From NCBI GenBank assembly GCA_043764015.1, contig JAYUKY010000093.1, positions 1 to 34,635 on the forward strand: a DNA stretch of 34,635 nucleotides, given 5' to 3'. Each line of letters starts with the position of its first letter. The stretch's first letter is position 1. The translations under genes were made by a program, and so were the position numbers. The notes below the pieces were generated by a model that had not been told where the DNA came from, did no database searches, and saw only the letters and a list, made by a program, of their open reading frames with translations. Below are positions 15,888 through 24,174 of this stretch, in pieces. This stretch comes from JANYGM01 sp043764015 (GTDB lineage Bacteria > Bacteroidota > Bacteroidia > Cytophagales > Thermonemataceae).

Positions 15888-16673
15888 CTAAATCCCAAAC
15901 AGTCTTTTAGCGTTTTCTGTACTAATTTTAGCTATTTCTTCAATAGAAATATTTTTTATTTCTGTTAGTTTTTGTGCTATAATTGGCACAAATGTAGGCT
16001 CATTGCGCTTGCCTCTGTGTGGTACTGGAGGCAAAAATGGGCTATCTGTTTCAAAAATAATATGTTTCAAATCAATATTTTTGAGTGCATCACAAAGATT
16101 AGCGTTTTTGTAAGTCAAAACGCCTCCAATTCCCAACATAAAACCAGCCTTAATCACCCGTTCAGCTGTTTCCTGCGTGCCTGTGAAGCAATGAAAAACA
16201 CCTTTTAATGTATTTTTATCATCTTGTTGATTGCTTTGCAAATTTTCTACCATTTCAATTGTAGGCAGAAAAGACTCTCTACAATGAATAATAATAGGAA
16301 TTTGGTATTTTTTAGCCCAATTAGCTTGTATAATAAAGGCTTCTTTTTGCTCATCAAAAAAAGTTTTATCCCAATACAAATCCGTTCCCATTTCTCCAAT
16401 AGCAGCAAATTTGCGCTTAGACAGCCAATTTTCAATGATATAAAGCTCTTTTTGGAAATTCTCATCAACAGAACAAGGGTGAAGTCCCATTGTAGCCACG
16501 CAAATTTCAGGGTATGTTTCCTCCAAAAGTAGCATACTTTCTATGGTTTCACTATCAATATTGGGCATCACCACTTGGCTTACCTGCGCCTGTTGCATAC
16601 GAGCAAGCATTTGGGGCATATCTTCTGCAAATTTTTTGTCGTAGATATGAGCGTGTGTGTCTATGAAATTCAC
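15888..16673 (-). CDS. tatD: TatD family metal-dependent hydrolase (DNase)
   Basis: The 261-residue TIM-barrel protein shows the full metal site: DTHAHIYD (His7, His9), IGEMGTDLYWDK (Glu94), IIIHCRES (His130), VFHCFTG (His161) and IFETDSPFLPP (Asp210). TatD enzymes are 3'-5' exonucleases acting on DNA, linked to repair and DNA turnover, in the cytoplasm. The start is 12 bases after the stop of the putative toxin gene, so it is probably transcribed from the Panacea promoter. GKRNEP after the Asp motif is also typical. Confidence 0.93.
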   Translation of the reverse strand: MNFIDTHAHIYDKKFAEDMPQMLARMQQAQVSQVVMPNIDSETIESMLLLEETYPEICVATMGLHPCSVDENFQKELYIIENWLSKRKFAAIGEMGTDLYWDKTFFDEQKEAFIIQANWAKKYQIPIIIHCRESFLPTIEMVENLQSNQQDDKNTLKGVFHCFTGTQETAERVIKAGFMLGIGGVLTYKNANLCDALKNIDLKHIIFETDSPFLPPVPHRGKRNEPTFVPIIAQKLTEIKNISIEEIAKISTENAKRLFGI

Positions 16674-16685
16674 GTTGTTTTAGGC

Positions 16686-17120
16686 TTAATTTTCTCTAAA
16701 TAATTGCTTAATTTCTTCTTCAATTTGAAGACTAGCAAGCAAACCAATAATAACTTGCTCCAAATGATTTTCTTCTATTTCACCTTTATATTCTAGTATA
16801 TTTTGTTCATACATATTCTTAAATTCTTCTACAGAATACTTGACAATAGTATTACAATTTACGAAAGTATCTTTTGTAAAACCATTTTCTTCTGTTGGAT
16901 TTATCCAAACGAGGGTTTTGTGTAAGCCACGAAGTTCTGCGTATTTTTTATTTTTATCATTTCTATCAGAAGTGCAGCAAACCAAAATCAGTAAATCTTG
17001 TGTTGTTTTCTTAGTACAAATAAAATAATGGGGGATTTCTGTACGAATTTTGGTGCTTGAAAAATAATAAACTTTGCCTGTTTGAATACCATCTACCAAA
17101 AATTCTATGGGGATTTTCAT
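16686..17120 (-). CDS. Hypothetical protein, candidate toxin paired with a Panacea antitoxin
   Basis: The 144-residue protein has no family I recognise with certainty. Its N-terminal 100 residues are strand-rich: GKVYYFSSTKIRTEIPHYFIC, DLLILVCCTS, TLVWINPTEENGF and KDTFVNCNTI, in an order that recalls the PemK/MazF SH3-like barrel (a strand with a plus-charged loop and P-h-h-h-I, then an L-h-h-V-x-x-T-S strand). The C-terminal 40 residues are helical and acidic. The start codon lies one base after the stop of the Panacea gene and tatD follows 12 bases later. Panacea proteins are known antitoxins for many unrelated toxins encoded next door, so I infer a toxin role. A small accessory protein without toxicity is the alternative. 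Confidence 0.55.
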   Translation of the reverse strand: MKIPIEFLVDGIQTGKVYYFSSTKIRTEIPHYFICTKKTTQDLLILVCCTSDRNDKNKKYAELRGLHKTLVWINPTEENGFTKDTFVNCNTIVKYSVEEFKNMYEQNILEYKGEIEENHLEQVIIGLLASLQIEEEIKQLFREN

Positions 17121-17121
17121 A

Positions 17122-17712
17122 CTAAATCAAATTTTCAATAATTGTATTTTCAGCAAAAATATCTTTGGTAAGTGCCAATATCTCTGGATTTTCAGTAAAA
17201 ATTATATGATTATTTTGTGTAGGATTATCAAAAAAATCATTATAATCCATTTCAAATCTTGATGAATTAGTATTTTTTAAACTATTTTCAAATTTTTTCC
17301 ACTCTGGATAAAAATGTGAAATATCAGATAACTGAAAAGGCGTTTTATCTCCAAAATTCTGGTAAATATTTTCCATAATAGACAAATCAGTTTCAGAAAA
17401 AACTATTTTGTCTATTTCATTTTTAGCTTTAAAGTCATAATCTCCTACTGTTTCTAAAAAAATATCTCTACGTTGTTGCTCATTATCAGGTAATCCCTTG
17501 CCCTTAATAATATCTCTGGTATTAGAAGGAACTGGACCATTTTTGAAAGCAAAATAAGTATCATTCAAAATAGTACGCCCAAAATTGCGTAAGTGCGACC
17601 TATCAGAAAGCCAAATAAGTTTATAGGCTTTCATATTATTGATAACTCCACCTTCCTTATGTGCAAAAAAAGTAAGTATTTGTATTGCTTTTCTATAATT
17701 AAATCCTTTCAT
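17122..17712 (-). CDS. Panacea-domain (DUF4065/SocA-like) antitoxin
   Basis: The start at 17712 (MKGFNYRKA) or 17718 is chosen because the first open codon at 17751 lies within the promoter. The 196-residue product has the Panacea domain over its first about 130 residues: FNYRKAIQILTFFAHKEGG, NNMKAYKLIWLSDRSHLRNFG, DTYFAFKNGPVPS, DLSIMENIYQNFG and LSDISHFYPEW, the usual order of conserved segments. A divergent tail (about 140-196) may hold the toxin-specific contacts. Panacea proteins neutralise a wide set of toxins by direct binding and some (SocA) act as protease adaptors. The gene comes first and the candidate toxin follows after one base. A perfect palindrome overlaps the promoter, consistent with autoregulation. 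Confidence 0.85.
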   Translation of the reverse strand: MKGFNYRKAIQILTFFAHKEGGVINNMKAYKLIWLSDRSHLRNFGRTILNDTYFAFKNGPVPSNTRDIIKGKGLPDNEQQRRDIFLETVGDYDFKAKNEIDKIVFSETDLSIMENIYQNFGDKTPFQLSDISHFYPEWKKFENSLKNTNSSRFEMDYNDFFDNPTQNNHIIFTENPEILALTKDIFAENTIIENLI

Positions 17713-17740
17713 AATCATACGTTTATAAAATTTCCGACTG

Positions 17741-17773
17741 CAAATATACAAATATTCCTTTAGATTTTTACAA
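17741..17773 (-). promoter_or_regulatory. Promoter of the Panacea-toxin-tatD operon
   Basis: On the minus strand TTG (17771-17773), 22 bases, then TATATTTG (17741-17748), an exact TAnnTTTG. Transcription would begin near 17733, leaving a leader of about 15-20 bases before the start at 17718/17712. Confidence 0.6.
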
Positions 17774-17784
17774 TATTATTGTAA
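17768..17784. promoter_or_regulatory. Operator-like palindrome TTACAAT-ATT-ATTGTAA
   Basis: Perfect 7-bp arms around a 3-base centre. It covers the -33 region of the Panacea promoter, the position expected for a self-repressing antitoxin complex. A related half-site (ATTGTAA) follows at 17784-17800. Confidence 0.45.
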
Positions 17785-17860
17785 TTGTAAGATGATTGTA
17801 AAATTATAAATCTATTCCCACAAAAACGAAAAATAAACACATTTTTATCTCTTTTTTTGT

Positions 17861-17868
17861 TACTTTTG
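17861..17868 (+). promoter_or_regulatory. -7 box of the rsgA promoter
   Basis: TACTTTTG fits TAnnTTTG, 46 bases before the ATG. No clear -33 element. The Panacea promoter fires in the opposite direction about 115 bases away. Confidence 0.5.
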
Positions 17869-17914
17869 TAATAGATTTCAATATAATTAAAACATCAAAA
17901 ATGAAAAATAATAA

Positions 17915-18859
17915 ATGCAAGGATTAGTTATTCGCTCTACTGGCTCGTGGTATGAGGTGCAGGAAATTTTATTAGAAGGAAATGCAGCCCCTCGTGAGAT
18001 GATGAAATGCCGTTTGAAAGGTAAATTTAAGACGAAAGAACTCAAAATTACCAATCCTATTGCGGTAGGCGACAAGGTTATCTACGAAATTGAAAATGAA
18101 AGTGAGCAAACGGGCGTTATAACGGACATTTTGCCTCGTGATAACTATATCATACGCAAATCCGTTCATAAAACTGCTCACGGACAACTTATAGCAAGCA
18201 ACCTTGACCAAGCCATGATTATTGCCACGCTGACCTCTCCACGTACTTCTTTGGGCTTTATTGATAGGTTTTTGGTGGCTGCAGAGAGTTTTCGTATTCC
18301 TGCGGTAGTCGTTTTCAATAAAACGGACTTATTGAATGAAGAAGGCTTACTACATCAGCAGGAACTTGTAGAAATTTACGAAAAAATTGGCTACAAATGT
18401 CTGCAAACCTCCACGACTGAAAACCTGAATATTGATACTTTTGAATTAGCATTGAAAGACAAAAAAACGCTTCTTTCTGGTCATTCAGGCGTGGGCAAAT
18501 CTAGCCTTGTCAATGCCCTAAATCCCGCATTAGACATTCGTACCGCAGAAATTTCTACTTTTGCTAACAAAGGAATTCATACTACGACTTTCGCACAAAT
18601 GTTTGAAATTCAGCGTAATAGCTACATCATTGATACGCCAGGAATAAAAGAATTAGGACTTATGGATATTTCCACGACAGAACTTTCTCATTATTTCCCT
18701 GAAATGCGCAATTTTTTGAATAAATGCAAATTTAATAACTGCCTTCACACACACGAGCGTACTTGTGCGGTGCGTGATGCCGTAGAAGCAGGTGAAATTG
18801 CAGCATCTCGTTACGACAGTTATTTAAGTATGATAGAAAATGATGACGACAGAAGGTAG
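17915..18859 (+). CDS. rsgA: Ribosome small-subunit-dependent GTPase A
   Basis: The 314-residue protein has an OB-fold N-terminus (VIRSTGSWYEVQE, CRLKGKFK) and a circularly permuted GTPase domain: G4 NKTD (135-138) precedes G1 GHSGVGKSS (189-197) and G3 DTPG (240-243). A zinc site follows in CKFNNCLHTHERTC (Cys271, Cys276, His278 or His280, Cys284), and the end is DAVEAGEIAASRYDSYL. This is the normal RsgA layout and length. It binds the 30S subunit and helps release maturation factors late in ribosome assembly. The gene stands alone, divergent from the Panacea operon and convergent with asd. Confidence 0.95.
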   Translation: MQGLVIRSTGSWYEVQEILLEGNAAPREMMKCRLKGKFKTKELKITNPIAVGDKVIYEIENESEQTGVITDILPRDNYIIRKSVHKTAHGQLIASNLDQAMIIATLTSPRTSLGFIDRFLVAAESFRIPAVVVFNKTDLLNEEGLLHQQELVEIYEKIGYKCLQTSTTENLNIDTFELALKDKKTLLSGHSGVGKSSLVNALNPALDIRTAEISTFANKGIHTTTFAQMFEIQRNSYIIDTPGIKELGLMDISTTELSHYFPEMRNFLNKCKFNNCLHTHERTCAVRDAVEAGEIAASRYDSYLSMIENDDDRR

Positions 18860-18867
18860 ATAAAGTA

Positions 18868-18895
18868 CAAAGCTTGAGGTACGAAGTATGAAATA
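18868..18895. repeat. GTACGAAG-type intergenic repeat copy
   Basis: AAGCTTGAGGTACGAAGTAT just after the rsgA stop; a diverged copy of the word family seen at 20154, 22668, 24028, 26184, 29183, 29928 and 33957. Confidence 0.45.
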
Positions 18896-18971
18896 GTTTT
18901 TTTATTAAAAAATTTGAAAAGAATAGTTACTGCAAAAATTTTATTGCAAAAAAGTAGGCTACTTCAATAGT

Positions 18972-19007
18972 GTTAATCTCTAATTTTAATTAGCATCAGA
19001 AATTAAC
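18972..19007. terminator. Possible bidirectional hairpin between rsgA and asd
   Basis: GTTAAT (18972) and ATTAAC (19002) enclose CTAATTTTAATTAG (18980-18993). Weak, AT-rich, but placed between convergent genes. Confidence 0.3.
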
Positions 19008-19033
19008 ATTACTGCACTGCCAGTTGTTGTTAT

Positions 19034-20038
19034 CTAGGATTTCATTAAATATTCCATAATTTGAACGGCATTTGTAGCTGCGCCTTTGCGCAAATTATCC
19101 GCTACAATCCACATATTAAGGGTTTTTGCTTGTGATTCATCTCTACGAATACGCCCAACAAAAACTTCATCTTTGCCTTGAGCATTTATTGGCATAGGAT
19201 AAATATTATTTTTTATGTCATCTTGCAACACTATTCCTTCCGTTTCAGATAAGATTTTACGAATATCAGCTATTTCAAATTCATTTTCAAATTCTGCATT
19301 AACGGCTTCCGAGTGTCCACCCACAACAGGTACACGCACCGTTGTAGCCGTAATTCCTATGCTATTATCTCCCAAAATCTTACAAGTTTCATTGACCATT
19401 TTCATCTCTTCTTTGGTATAATCATTCTCCAAAAAAACATCAATATGTGGCAAAATATTTAGGTCTATTTGATGTGGATACACTTTTTCTACCAAGGTTT
19501 GAGACTCATTTTTATGATGACTAGCACGTTCATTCATTAGTTGGTCAAGGGCATTTTTTCCTGTCCCAGAAACAGACTGATAAGTTGAAATTACCAATCT
19601 TTTCAGTTTGTAACGTGTGTGCAAAGGTGCAAGAGCCATCACCATTTGGATAGTTGAACAATTTGGATTAGCAATTATTTTATCTTCTGATGTAAGTAAA
19701 TGTCCATTTATTTCTGGTACAACGAGTTTTTTGGTATTATCCATACGCCACGCAGAAGAGTTATCAATAACAACTGTCCCGTTTTTAGCAAATTTTGGTG
19801 CAGTTTCCAACGAAATACTGCCACCAGCAGAGAAAATAGCAAAATCAGGTTTTAAATCAATAGCCTCCTGCAAGCTAATAAGGACATATTTTTTATTTTG
19901 GAAAATAATTTCTTTTCCTTTTGATTTGTCAGAGGCAACCAAATAAAGTTCAGAAAATGGGACTTTGCGCTCATCTAAAACTTTTAATATTTCGTTGCCG
20001 ACAAGTCCAGTTGCGCCTATAATGGCTATTTTTGTCAT
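19034..20038 (-). CDS. asd: Aspartate-semialdehyde dehydrogenase
   Basis: The 334-residue protein begins MTKIAIIGATGLVGNEILKV, the NADP-binding Rossmann loop. The catalytic cysteine is Cys127 in ANPNCSTIQMV, with TYQSVSGTGKNALDQL (153-168) and VRVPVVGGHSEAVN carrying the active-site His. The length and motifs are standard. It reduces aspartyl phosphate to aspartate semialdehyde for lysine/diaminopimelate, threonine and methionine synthesis. Two palindromic elements lie directly upstream of the ATG in the gap before lepA, and no clean TAnnTTTG box is seen there, so the promoter may be inside the repeat region. Confidence 0.95.
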   Translation of the reverse strand: MTKIAIIGATGLVGNEILKVLDERKVPFSELYLVASDKSKGKEIIFQNKKYVLISLQEAIDLKPDFAIFSAGGSISLETAPKFAKNGTVVIDNSSAWRMDNTKKLVVPEINGHLLTSEDKIIANPNCSTIQMVMALAPLHTRYKLKRLVISTYQSVSGTGKNALDQLMNERASHHKNESQTLVEKVYPHQIDLNILPHIDVFLENDYTKEEMKMVNETCKILGDNSIGITATTVRVPVVGGHSEAVNAEFENEFEIADIRKILSETEGIVLQDDIKNNIYPMPINAQGKDEVFVGRIRRDESQAKTLNMWIVADNLRKGAATNAVQIMEYLMKS

Positions 20039-20048
20039 AAAAATAATT

Positions 20049-20135
20049 GCTATAAATATGTCGCTCCGCTGGAGCTAAATACATTTTTTATTGATTTTTC
20101 TATAAATATGCTGTTCCGCTGGAACTAAATACGTT
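20049..20135. repeat. Two palindromic elements with CTATAAATAT flanks
   Basis: GCTCC-GCT-GGAGC (20063-20075) and GTTCC-GCT-GGAAC (20113-20125) sit in the same frame, TATAAATATG.., core, TAAATACATTTT. The stems differ by paired changes (C/G to T/A) that keep the hairpin. They lie in the asd leader. Confidence 0.75.
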
Positions 20136-20153
20136 TTCGTTAAATTTTCTTTT

Positions 20154-20180
20154 TTCGTACCTCAAACTTCCAACCTCAAA
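20154..20180. repeat. TTCGTACCTCAAACTTCCAACCTC repeat copy
   Basis: Reverse-orientation copy of the GTACGAGGTTTGAAGTACG family directly after the lepA stop. Confidence 0.45.
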
Positions 20181-20182
20181 AT

Positions 20183-21967
20183 TTATTCCAATTTCAAAAC
20201 TGCCATAAATGCTTCTTGTGGAATTTCTACGTTTCCAACTTGGCGCATACGTTTTTTACCTTTCTTTTGCTTATCCAAAAGTTTTCTTTTCCTAGAAATA
20301 TCTCCACCATAACACTTAGCTAAAACATTCTTTCTAAGTGCTTTAACTGATTCTCTAGCAATGATTTTCGCACCAATAGCGGCTTGGATAGCAATCTCAA
20401 ATTGTTGTCTTGGCAATAGTTCTCGTAGTTTTTCACACAGACGTTTGCCCCAATCATAAGCCTTATCTTTATGCACAACGGCAGAAAGTGCATCAACTTT
20501 CTCCCCATTTAGCATAATATCCAACTTCACCATTTTGGACTCTTTCATTCCAATCAGCTCATAATCAAGAGAAGCATAGCCACGAGAAATAGTCTTTAAT
20601 CTATCAAAAAAGTCAAAAACAATTTCAGAAAGCGGCAAATCAAAAGTAAGCTCCACTCTATCAGAAGTAAGATAAACTTGGTTTTTGAGAATGCCACGTT
20701 TGTCCATACAAAGTGTCATAATCACACCAACGTATTCAGATTTACTGATAATCTGTGCTTTTACATAAGGTTCTTCAATGCTAGAAATATAATTAGGTTC
20801 AGGCATTTCTGATGGTGCTTGTATGCGCAAAGTTTCTCCTTTGGTGGTATTTACGACAAACTGCACACTCGGCACAGTTGTAATAACGGTCATATCAAAC
20901 TCACGTTCTAGGCGTTCTTGTATGATTTCCATGTGAAGCATTCCTAAAAAGCCACAACGGAAGCCAAAACCCAACGCCACAGACGTTTCTGGTTCCCAAA
21001 CAAGTGCTGCATCATTGAGTTGTAGTTTTTCCATTGCATCACGCAAATCTTCAAATTCTGACGTTTCTACAGGATAAATCCCCGCAAAAACCATTGGTTT
21101 TACATCAGAGAAACCCACAATGGGTTGTGCTGGGGAGTTTAGATGCGTAATTGTATCACCTACTTTTACCTCACGAGCATTCTTAATTCCAGAAATCAAA
21201 TAACCCACATCACCAGCGTAAATAGTCTTTTTAGGCTCTTTATCCAACTTTAATGTACCCACTTCGTCAGCAATATATTCTTTTCCTGTGGCAAAAAACT
21301 TAACTTTATCACCTTTGCTAATACTGCCGTTTCTCACCCTAAAAATAACCTCAATACCTCTATAAGTATTATAAACAGAGTCAAAAATAAGGGCTTGCAA
21401 CGGCTCATCAATACTGCCTTTTGGTGCAGGAATACGCTCTACAATAGCCGCCAAAATATCTACAATACCAATACCTTCCTTGCCAGAAGCCCTAATAATT
21501 TCCTCACGTTTGCAACCAATCAGTTCTATCACTTGGTCTTCCATTTCTTCAGGCATTGCGCCAGGAAGGTCAATTTTATTCAGGACTGGAATAATAGTCA
21601 AATCACTTCCAATAGCCAAGTAAAGATTAGAAATAGTCTGTGCTTCAACGCCTTGCGAGGCATCAACAATCAAAAGCGCACCTTCACAAGCGGCAATAGA
21701 GCGAGAAACTTCATAAGAAAAATCAACGTGTCCTGGTGTATCAATAAGATTTAATATATAATCCTCTCCTTTATAATGATATTCCATTTGGATAGCGTGG
21801 CTTTTGATAGTAATGCCTCTTTCACGCTCCAAATCCATATTATCTAGTAGTTGCGCCTGCATATCACGAGAGGCAACAGTTTTAGTAAATTCTAATAAAC
21901 GGTCTGCTAGTGTGCTTTTTCCGTGGTCAATGTGTGCAATAATGCAAAAATTACGAATATTCTTCAT
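20183..21967 (-). CDS. lepA: Elongation factor 4 (LepA)
   Basis: The start at 21967 (MKNIRNFCIIAHIDHGKST) gives 594 residues, the usual LepA length; the open frame continues to 22024 but that part overlaps the leader and promoter. GTPase motifs are AHIDHGKST (G1), DTPGHVDFSYEVSR (G3) and NKIDLPGA (G4). LepA-specific parts are GFRCGFLGMLHMEIIQERLEREF and the C-terminal KCYGGDISRKRKLLDKQKKGKKRM. The protein acts on the ribosome in back-translocation or late initiation and assembly. It is a single-gene unit divergent from the small membrane protein. Confidence 0.96.
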   Translation of the reverse strand: MKNIRNFCIIAHIDHGKSTLADRLLEFTKTVASRDMQAQLLDNMDLERERGITIKSHAIQMEYHYKGEDYILNLIDTPGHVDFSYEVSRSIAACEGALLIVDASQGVEAQTISNLYLAIGSDLTIIPVLNKIDLPGAMPEEMEDQVIELIGCKREEIIRASGKEGIGIVDILAAIVERIPAPKGSIDEPLQALIFDSVYNTYRGIEVIFRVRNGSISKGDKVKFFATGKEYIADEVGTLKLDKEPKKTIYAGDVGYLISGIKNAREVKVGDTITHLNSPAQPIVGFSDVKPMVFAGIYPVETSEFEDLRDAMEKLQLNDAALVWEPETSVALGFGFRCGFLGMLHMEIIQERLEREFDMTVITTVPSVQFVVNTTKGETLRIQAPSEMPEPNYISSIEEPYVKAQIISKSEYVGVIMTLCMDKRGILKNQVYLTSDRVELTFDLPLSEIVFDFFDRLKTISRGYASLDYELIGMKESKMVKLDIMLNGEKVDALSAVVHKDKAYDWGKRLCEKLRELLPRQQFEIAIQAAIGAKIIARESVKALRKNVLAKCYGGDISRKRKLLDKQKKGKKRMRQVGNVEIPQEAFMAVLKLE

Positions 21968-22021
21968 TGCTATTTTTTGAGATGATTTGCGTGTGTCCGT
22001 ACTGTGTACATAACACTTGTG

Positions 22022-22029
22022 CAAAAGTA
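22022..22029 (-). promoter_or_regulatory. -7 box of the lepA promoter
   Basis: TACTTTTG on the minus strand, 54 bases before the lepA ATG at 21967; no clear -33 element. Confidence 0.5.
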
Positions 22030-22100
22030 ATGTTTTTTTGTGAATAAAAAAAATGCTTGAAATAAGTAGGAAATTAGTAAGAAATAAGCAATAAAAGTAA

Positions 22101-22108
22101 TAAATTTG
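22101..22108 (+). promoter_or_regulatory. -7 box of the small membrane protein gene
   Basis: TAAATTTG fits TAnnTTTG and ends at the GTG where the longest open frame begins, which supports the ATG at 22162 as the true start. Confidence 0.4.
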
Positions 22109-22161
22109 TGAAAATATTATTTTTCTTTCTCACCAATCATTTACACTTACGACACCTTAAA

Positions 22162-22662
22162 ATGCTATCTAAAATACGCTACGACACACTTTCTTCTCTA
22201 TTTTTAAGTTTTTTTATTACAGCACTTTTTGCACAAATAATAGGTGTTTTTGAAGTAGAAATTTGTATTTTTCTTGTTTTTTTGATAGGCTTTCTTTTTG
22301 TTGCAGTAAAATCTCGTCAAAAACAGTTTAAAAATGGTGATTTTAGCAAAAAAGCAAAGATTTTGGATCATATTTTCGTTTGGTTTTGTAGGATTTTATT
22401 TTCTTTTATTTTACTGATGATAATTTATATTGTGGCAAATTATATGAGTGCTAGTAAGGAAGCAACGCCAGAACTTGCAGGAAAAGCATTTCAGCAGGCT
22501 ATTTTAGCACCAGTTTTAGCAAATACAGCTACTTTAAAATTATTTATAGATGTTTATGGAATTGCTTTTTTTGATTTTAGTAATTATAAACCTTTACTAA
22601 GTTTTATTTTTATTTTGGGGAGTTTGCCAAGATTTTTTGGGCAAATTTTTCATCAAAAATAA
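22162..22662 (+). CDS. Hypothetical membrane protein
   Basis: The start at 22162 (MLSKIRYDTL) is favoured because the promoter box lies at 22101-22108. The 166-residue product has three or four hydrophobic segments: LFLSFFITALFAQIIGVF, ICIFLVFLIGFLFVAV, ILFSFILLMIIYIVANYM and, near the end, LLSFIFILGSLPRFF. A basic loop (KSRQKQFKNGDFSKKAK) separates the second and third. No family is recognised. It precedes the PP2C-like gene by about 95 bases on the same strand, with a repeat in between, and may be co-transcribed. Confidence 0.6.
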   Translation: MLSKIRYDTLSSLFLSFFITALFAQIIGVFEVEICIFLVFLIGFLFVAVKSRQKQFKNGDFSKKAKILDHIFVWFCRILFSFILLMIIYIVANYMSASKEATPELAGKAFQQAILAPVLANTATLKLFIDVYGIAFFDFSNYKPLLSFIFILGSLPRFFGQIFHQK

Positions 22663-22667
22663 CATAA

Positions 22668-22706
22668 AAACAAGTACGAAATACGAGGTTGGAAGTACGA
22701 ATTTAA
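22668..22706. repeat. AAGTACGAAATACGAGGTTGGAAGTACGAA repeat copy
   Basis: Copy of the GTACGAGG family between the membrane protein gene and the PP2C gene. It creates an open frame extending the PP2C gene upstream, which is not real coding sequence. Confidence 0.55.
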
Positions 22707-22756
22707 AACCTTTATTATTAAGTTATTATAAAATCAAAAACTTTATAACACAAAAT

Positions 22757-24028
22757 ATGTCAATATTTTTTACGTATGGTAGCCATTTGGATAAAGGCAT
22801 AAAACGAGCAAATAATGAAGATTATTTAGCTTATTTTTCGTGTGTCAATGGCGAAATTTTTATTATTTGTGATGGAAAAGGCTCTCACGCAAGCGGTGCG
22901 ACTGCCTCCCATTTGGTGGTAGATGCTATGCGTGAAACACTAGAAAAAGAACGCTTTGCGACAACCCAGCAAGCTATCAAAACTGCTTTTCATAATGCAA
23001 ATGAGCTAGTTTTTAGCAAAGCGCAAGAAAGTTTGGCTATGATTGATATGGCTTCTACCTGCGTTTTGGCTATTGTACAGGAGAGGAAAGTGTATTTTGG
23101 GAGTGTGGGAGATAGTCGTTTGTACTTTTTTTCAAAAGATAATTCAACTGAAAATTCAGACAAAAATCTTTCACAACTCACCACAGACCACGCAATAGCT
23201 ATTCCCAATCACCCACAAAAAAAACAACTTTTGAGGGCTTTAGGCTTTGAGAAAAACATTGAAGTACAAGTTTATTCAGAGAAATTATTACAGAAAAATG
23301 ATGTTATCTTACTGGCTACCAAAGGTTTGCACACACACGTAAGTGACAAAGAAATTTCTGAAATTTTACATAAAAACATACCCACACAAGAAAAAGCAGT
23401 TTTGCTTGTCAATAAATCTAATGAAAATAGTGGCGCAGACAATGTTTCTGTGCAGATTATTGATTTTAATAAAATAGATACAGTCACAAAAAAAACTTTT
23501 AAGAAAATTTGGGCTTATATCATTCCCATTGCAGTTGTGATAACTATTATTGCATTTTCTGGGAATTATTTTATCAAAAGAAACAACCAAGAAAAAGCAC
23601 AAAAACAAGCAAAAAGAGATTCTATAGCACAAAAAGAACGCAAAGAAGCAGTAACTGATAGCCTTTTGGCAGAAGATGCACGAGATACTACGTTTTTGCA
23701 TACTATTCAGAAAGGGCAACATTCGGGCGTGATTGCACGCAAATACAACCTTTCTAACCAAAATCTGCAGGAACTCAATGATGGAGAAGACCTTAGTCTC
23801 ATCAAAGAACGCGCACAAATGCGTGTAAAAGCTAAAATGTTGTATGTTTTAGAGAAAGACCAAACGCTGGAAAACCTTTATAATGAACGCTTTAAGCGTT
23901 GGAAAAAGTACAATATCAACCCAAAAACTATACGAAATCTTAATAAAAATAATGAAGATTCTTTGCAAGGAATACTCAAAAAAGGAAGGCAAATTCTTAT
24001 TCCTACGTTTTTTATAGAGAAAATGTAA
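22757..24028 (+). CDS. PP2C-like phosphatase domain with membrane anchor and LysM-like C-terminus
   Basis: The start at 22757 (MSIFFTYGSHLDKG) gives 423 residues; the frame upstream runs through an intergenic repeat. Residues 1-235 form a PP2C-type domain: RANNEDYLAYF, FIICDGKGSHASG, VYFGSVGDSRLYF and SGADNVSVQIID. The usual SDGL metal motif is replaced by LATKGLHTHVSD (about 185-196), so one metal-binding Asp is missing. One transmembrane helix (WAYIIPIAVVITIIAFSGNYF, about 250-271) is followed by a charged coil rich in Lys/Gln/Glu and a C-terminal half with LysM-like stretches (HTIQKGQHSGVIARKYNLSNQNLQELN). It would sense or sign at the envelope and act in the cytoplasm. A catalytically weak regulator is possible. 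Confidence 0.75.
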   Translation: MSIFFTYGSHLDKGIKRANNEDYLAYFSCVNGEIFIICDGKGSHASGATASHLVVDAMRETLEKERFATTQQAIKTAFHNANELVFSKAQESLAMIDMASTCVLAIVQERKVYFGSVGDSRLYFFSKDNSTENSDKNLSQLTTDHAIAIPNHPQKKQLLRALGFEKNIEVQVYSEKLLQKNDVILLATKGLHTHVSDKEISEILHKNIPTQEKAVLLVNKSNENSGADNVSVQIIDFNKIDTVTKKTFKKIWAYIIPIAVVITIIAFSGNYFIKRNNQEKAQKQAKRDSIAQKERKEAVTDSLLAEDARDTTFLHTIQKGQHSGVIARKYNLSNQNLQELNDGEDLSLIKERAQMRVKAKMLYVLEKDQTLENLYNERFKRWKKYNINPKTIRNLNKNNEDSLQGILKKGRQILIPTFFIEKM

Positions 24029-24066
24029 GTGAGGTGTAAAGTGTGAGGTGTAAGGTATGAAGTAAA
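24028..24066. repeat. GTGAGGTGTAAAGTGTGAGG repeat copy
   Basis: Variant of the same behind-stop repeat family (GAGGTGTAAGGTATGAAGTAAATAC), directly after the PP2C stop. Confidence 0.4.
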
Positions 24067-24102
24067 TACAAATACTTTATTATCAAGCATTTAATCAAAA
24101 TA

Positions 24103-24136
24103 AAAAGTCCCTCAAAAAAATTTTTGAGGGACTTTT
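24103..24136. terminator. Bidirectional terminator between the PP2C and DUF3276 genes
   Basis: AAAAGTCCCTCAAAAA and its complement TTTTTGAGGGACTTTT form a perfect 16-bp stem between convergent genes. Confidence 0.85.
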
Positions 24137-24174
24137 GGATTTAGTGTATTAACTCGCAATTCACAACTCACAGG

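Noticed and set aside
20049..20135. Integron attC-like sites
   Set aside because: No integrase or cassette genes; the same hairpins occur in unrelated gaps.
21968..22024. 19-codon extension of LepA
   Set aside because: LepA length and motif position fit the start at 21967, and the extension reaches the promoter box.
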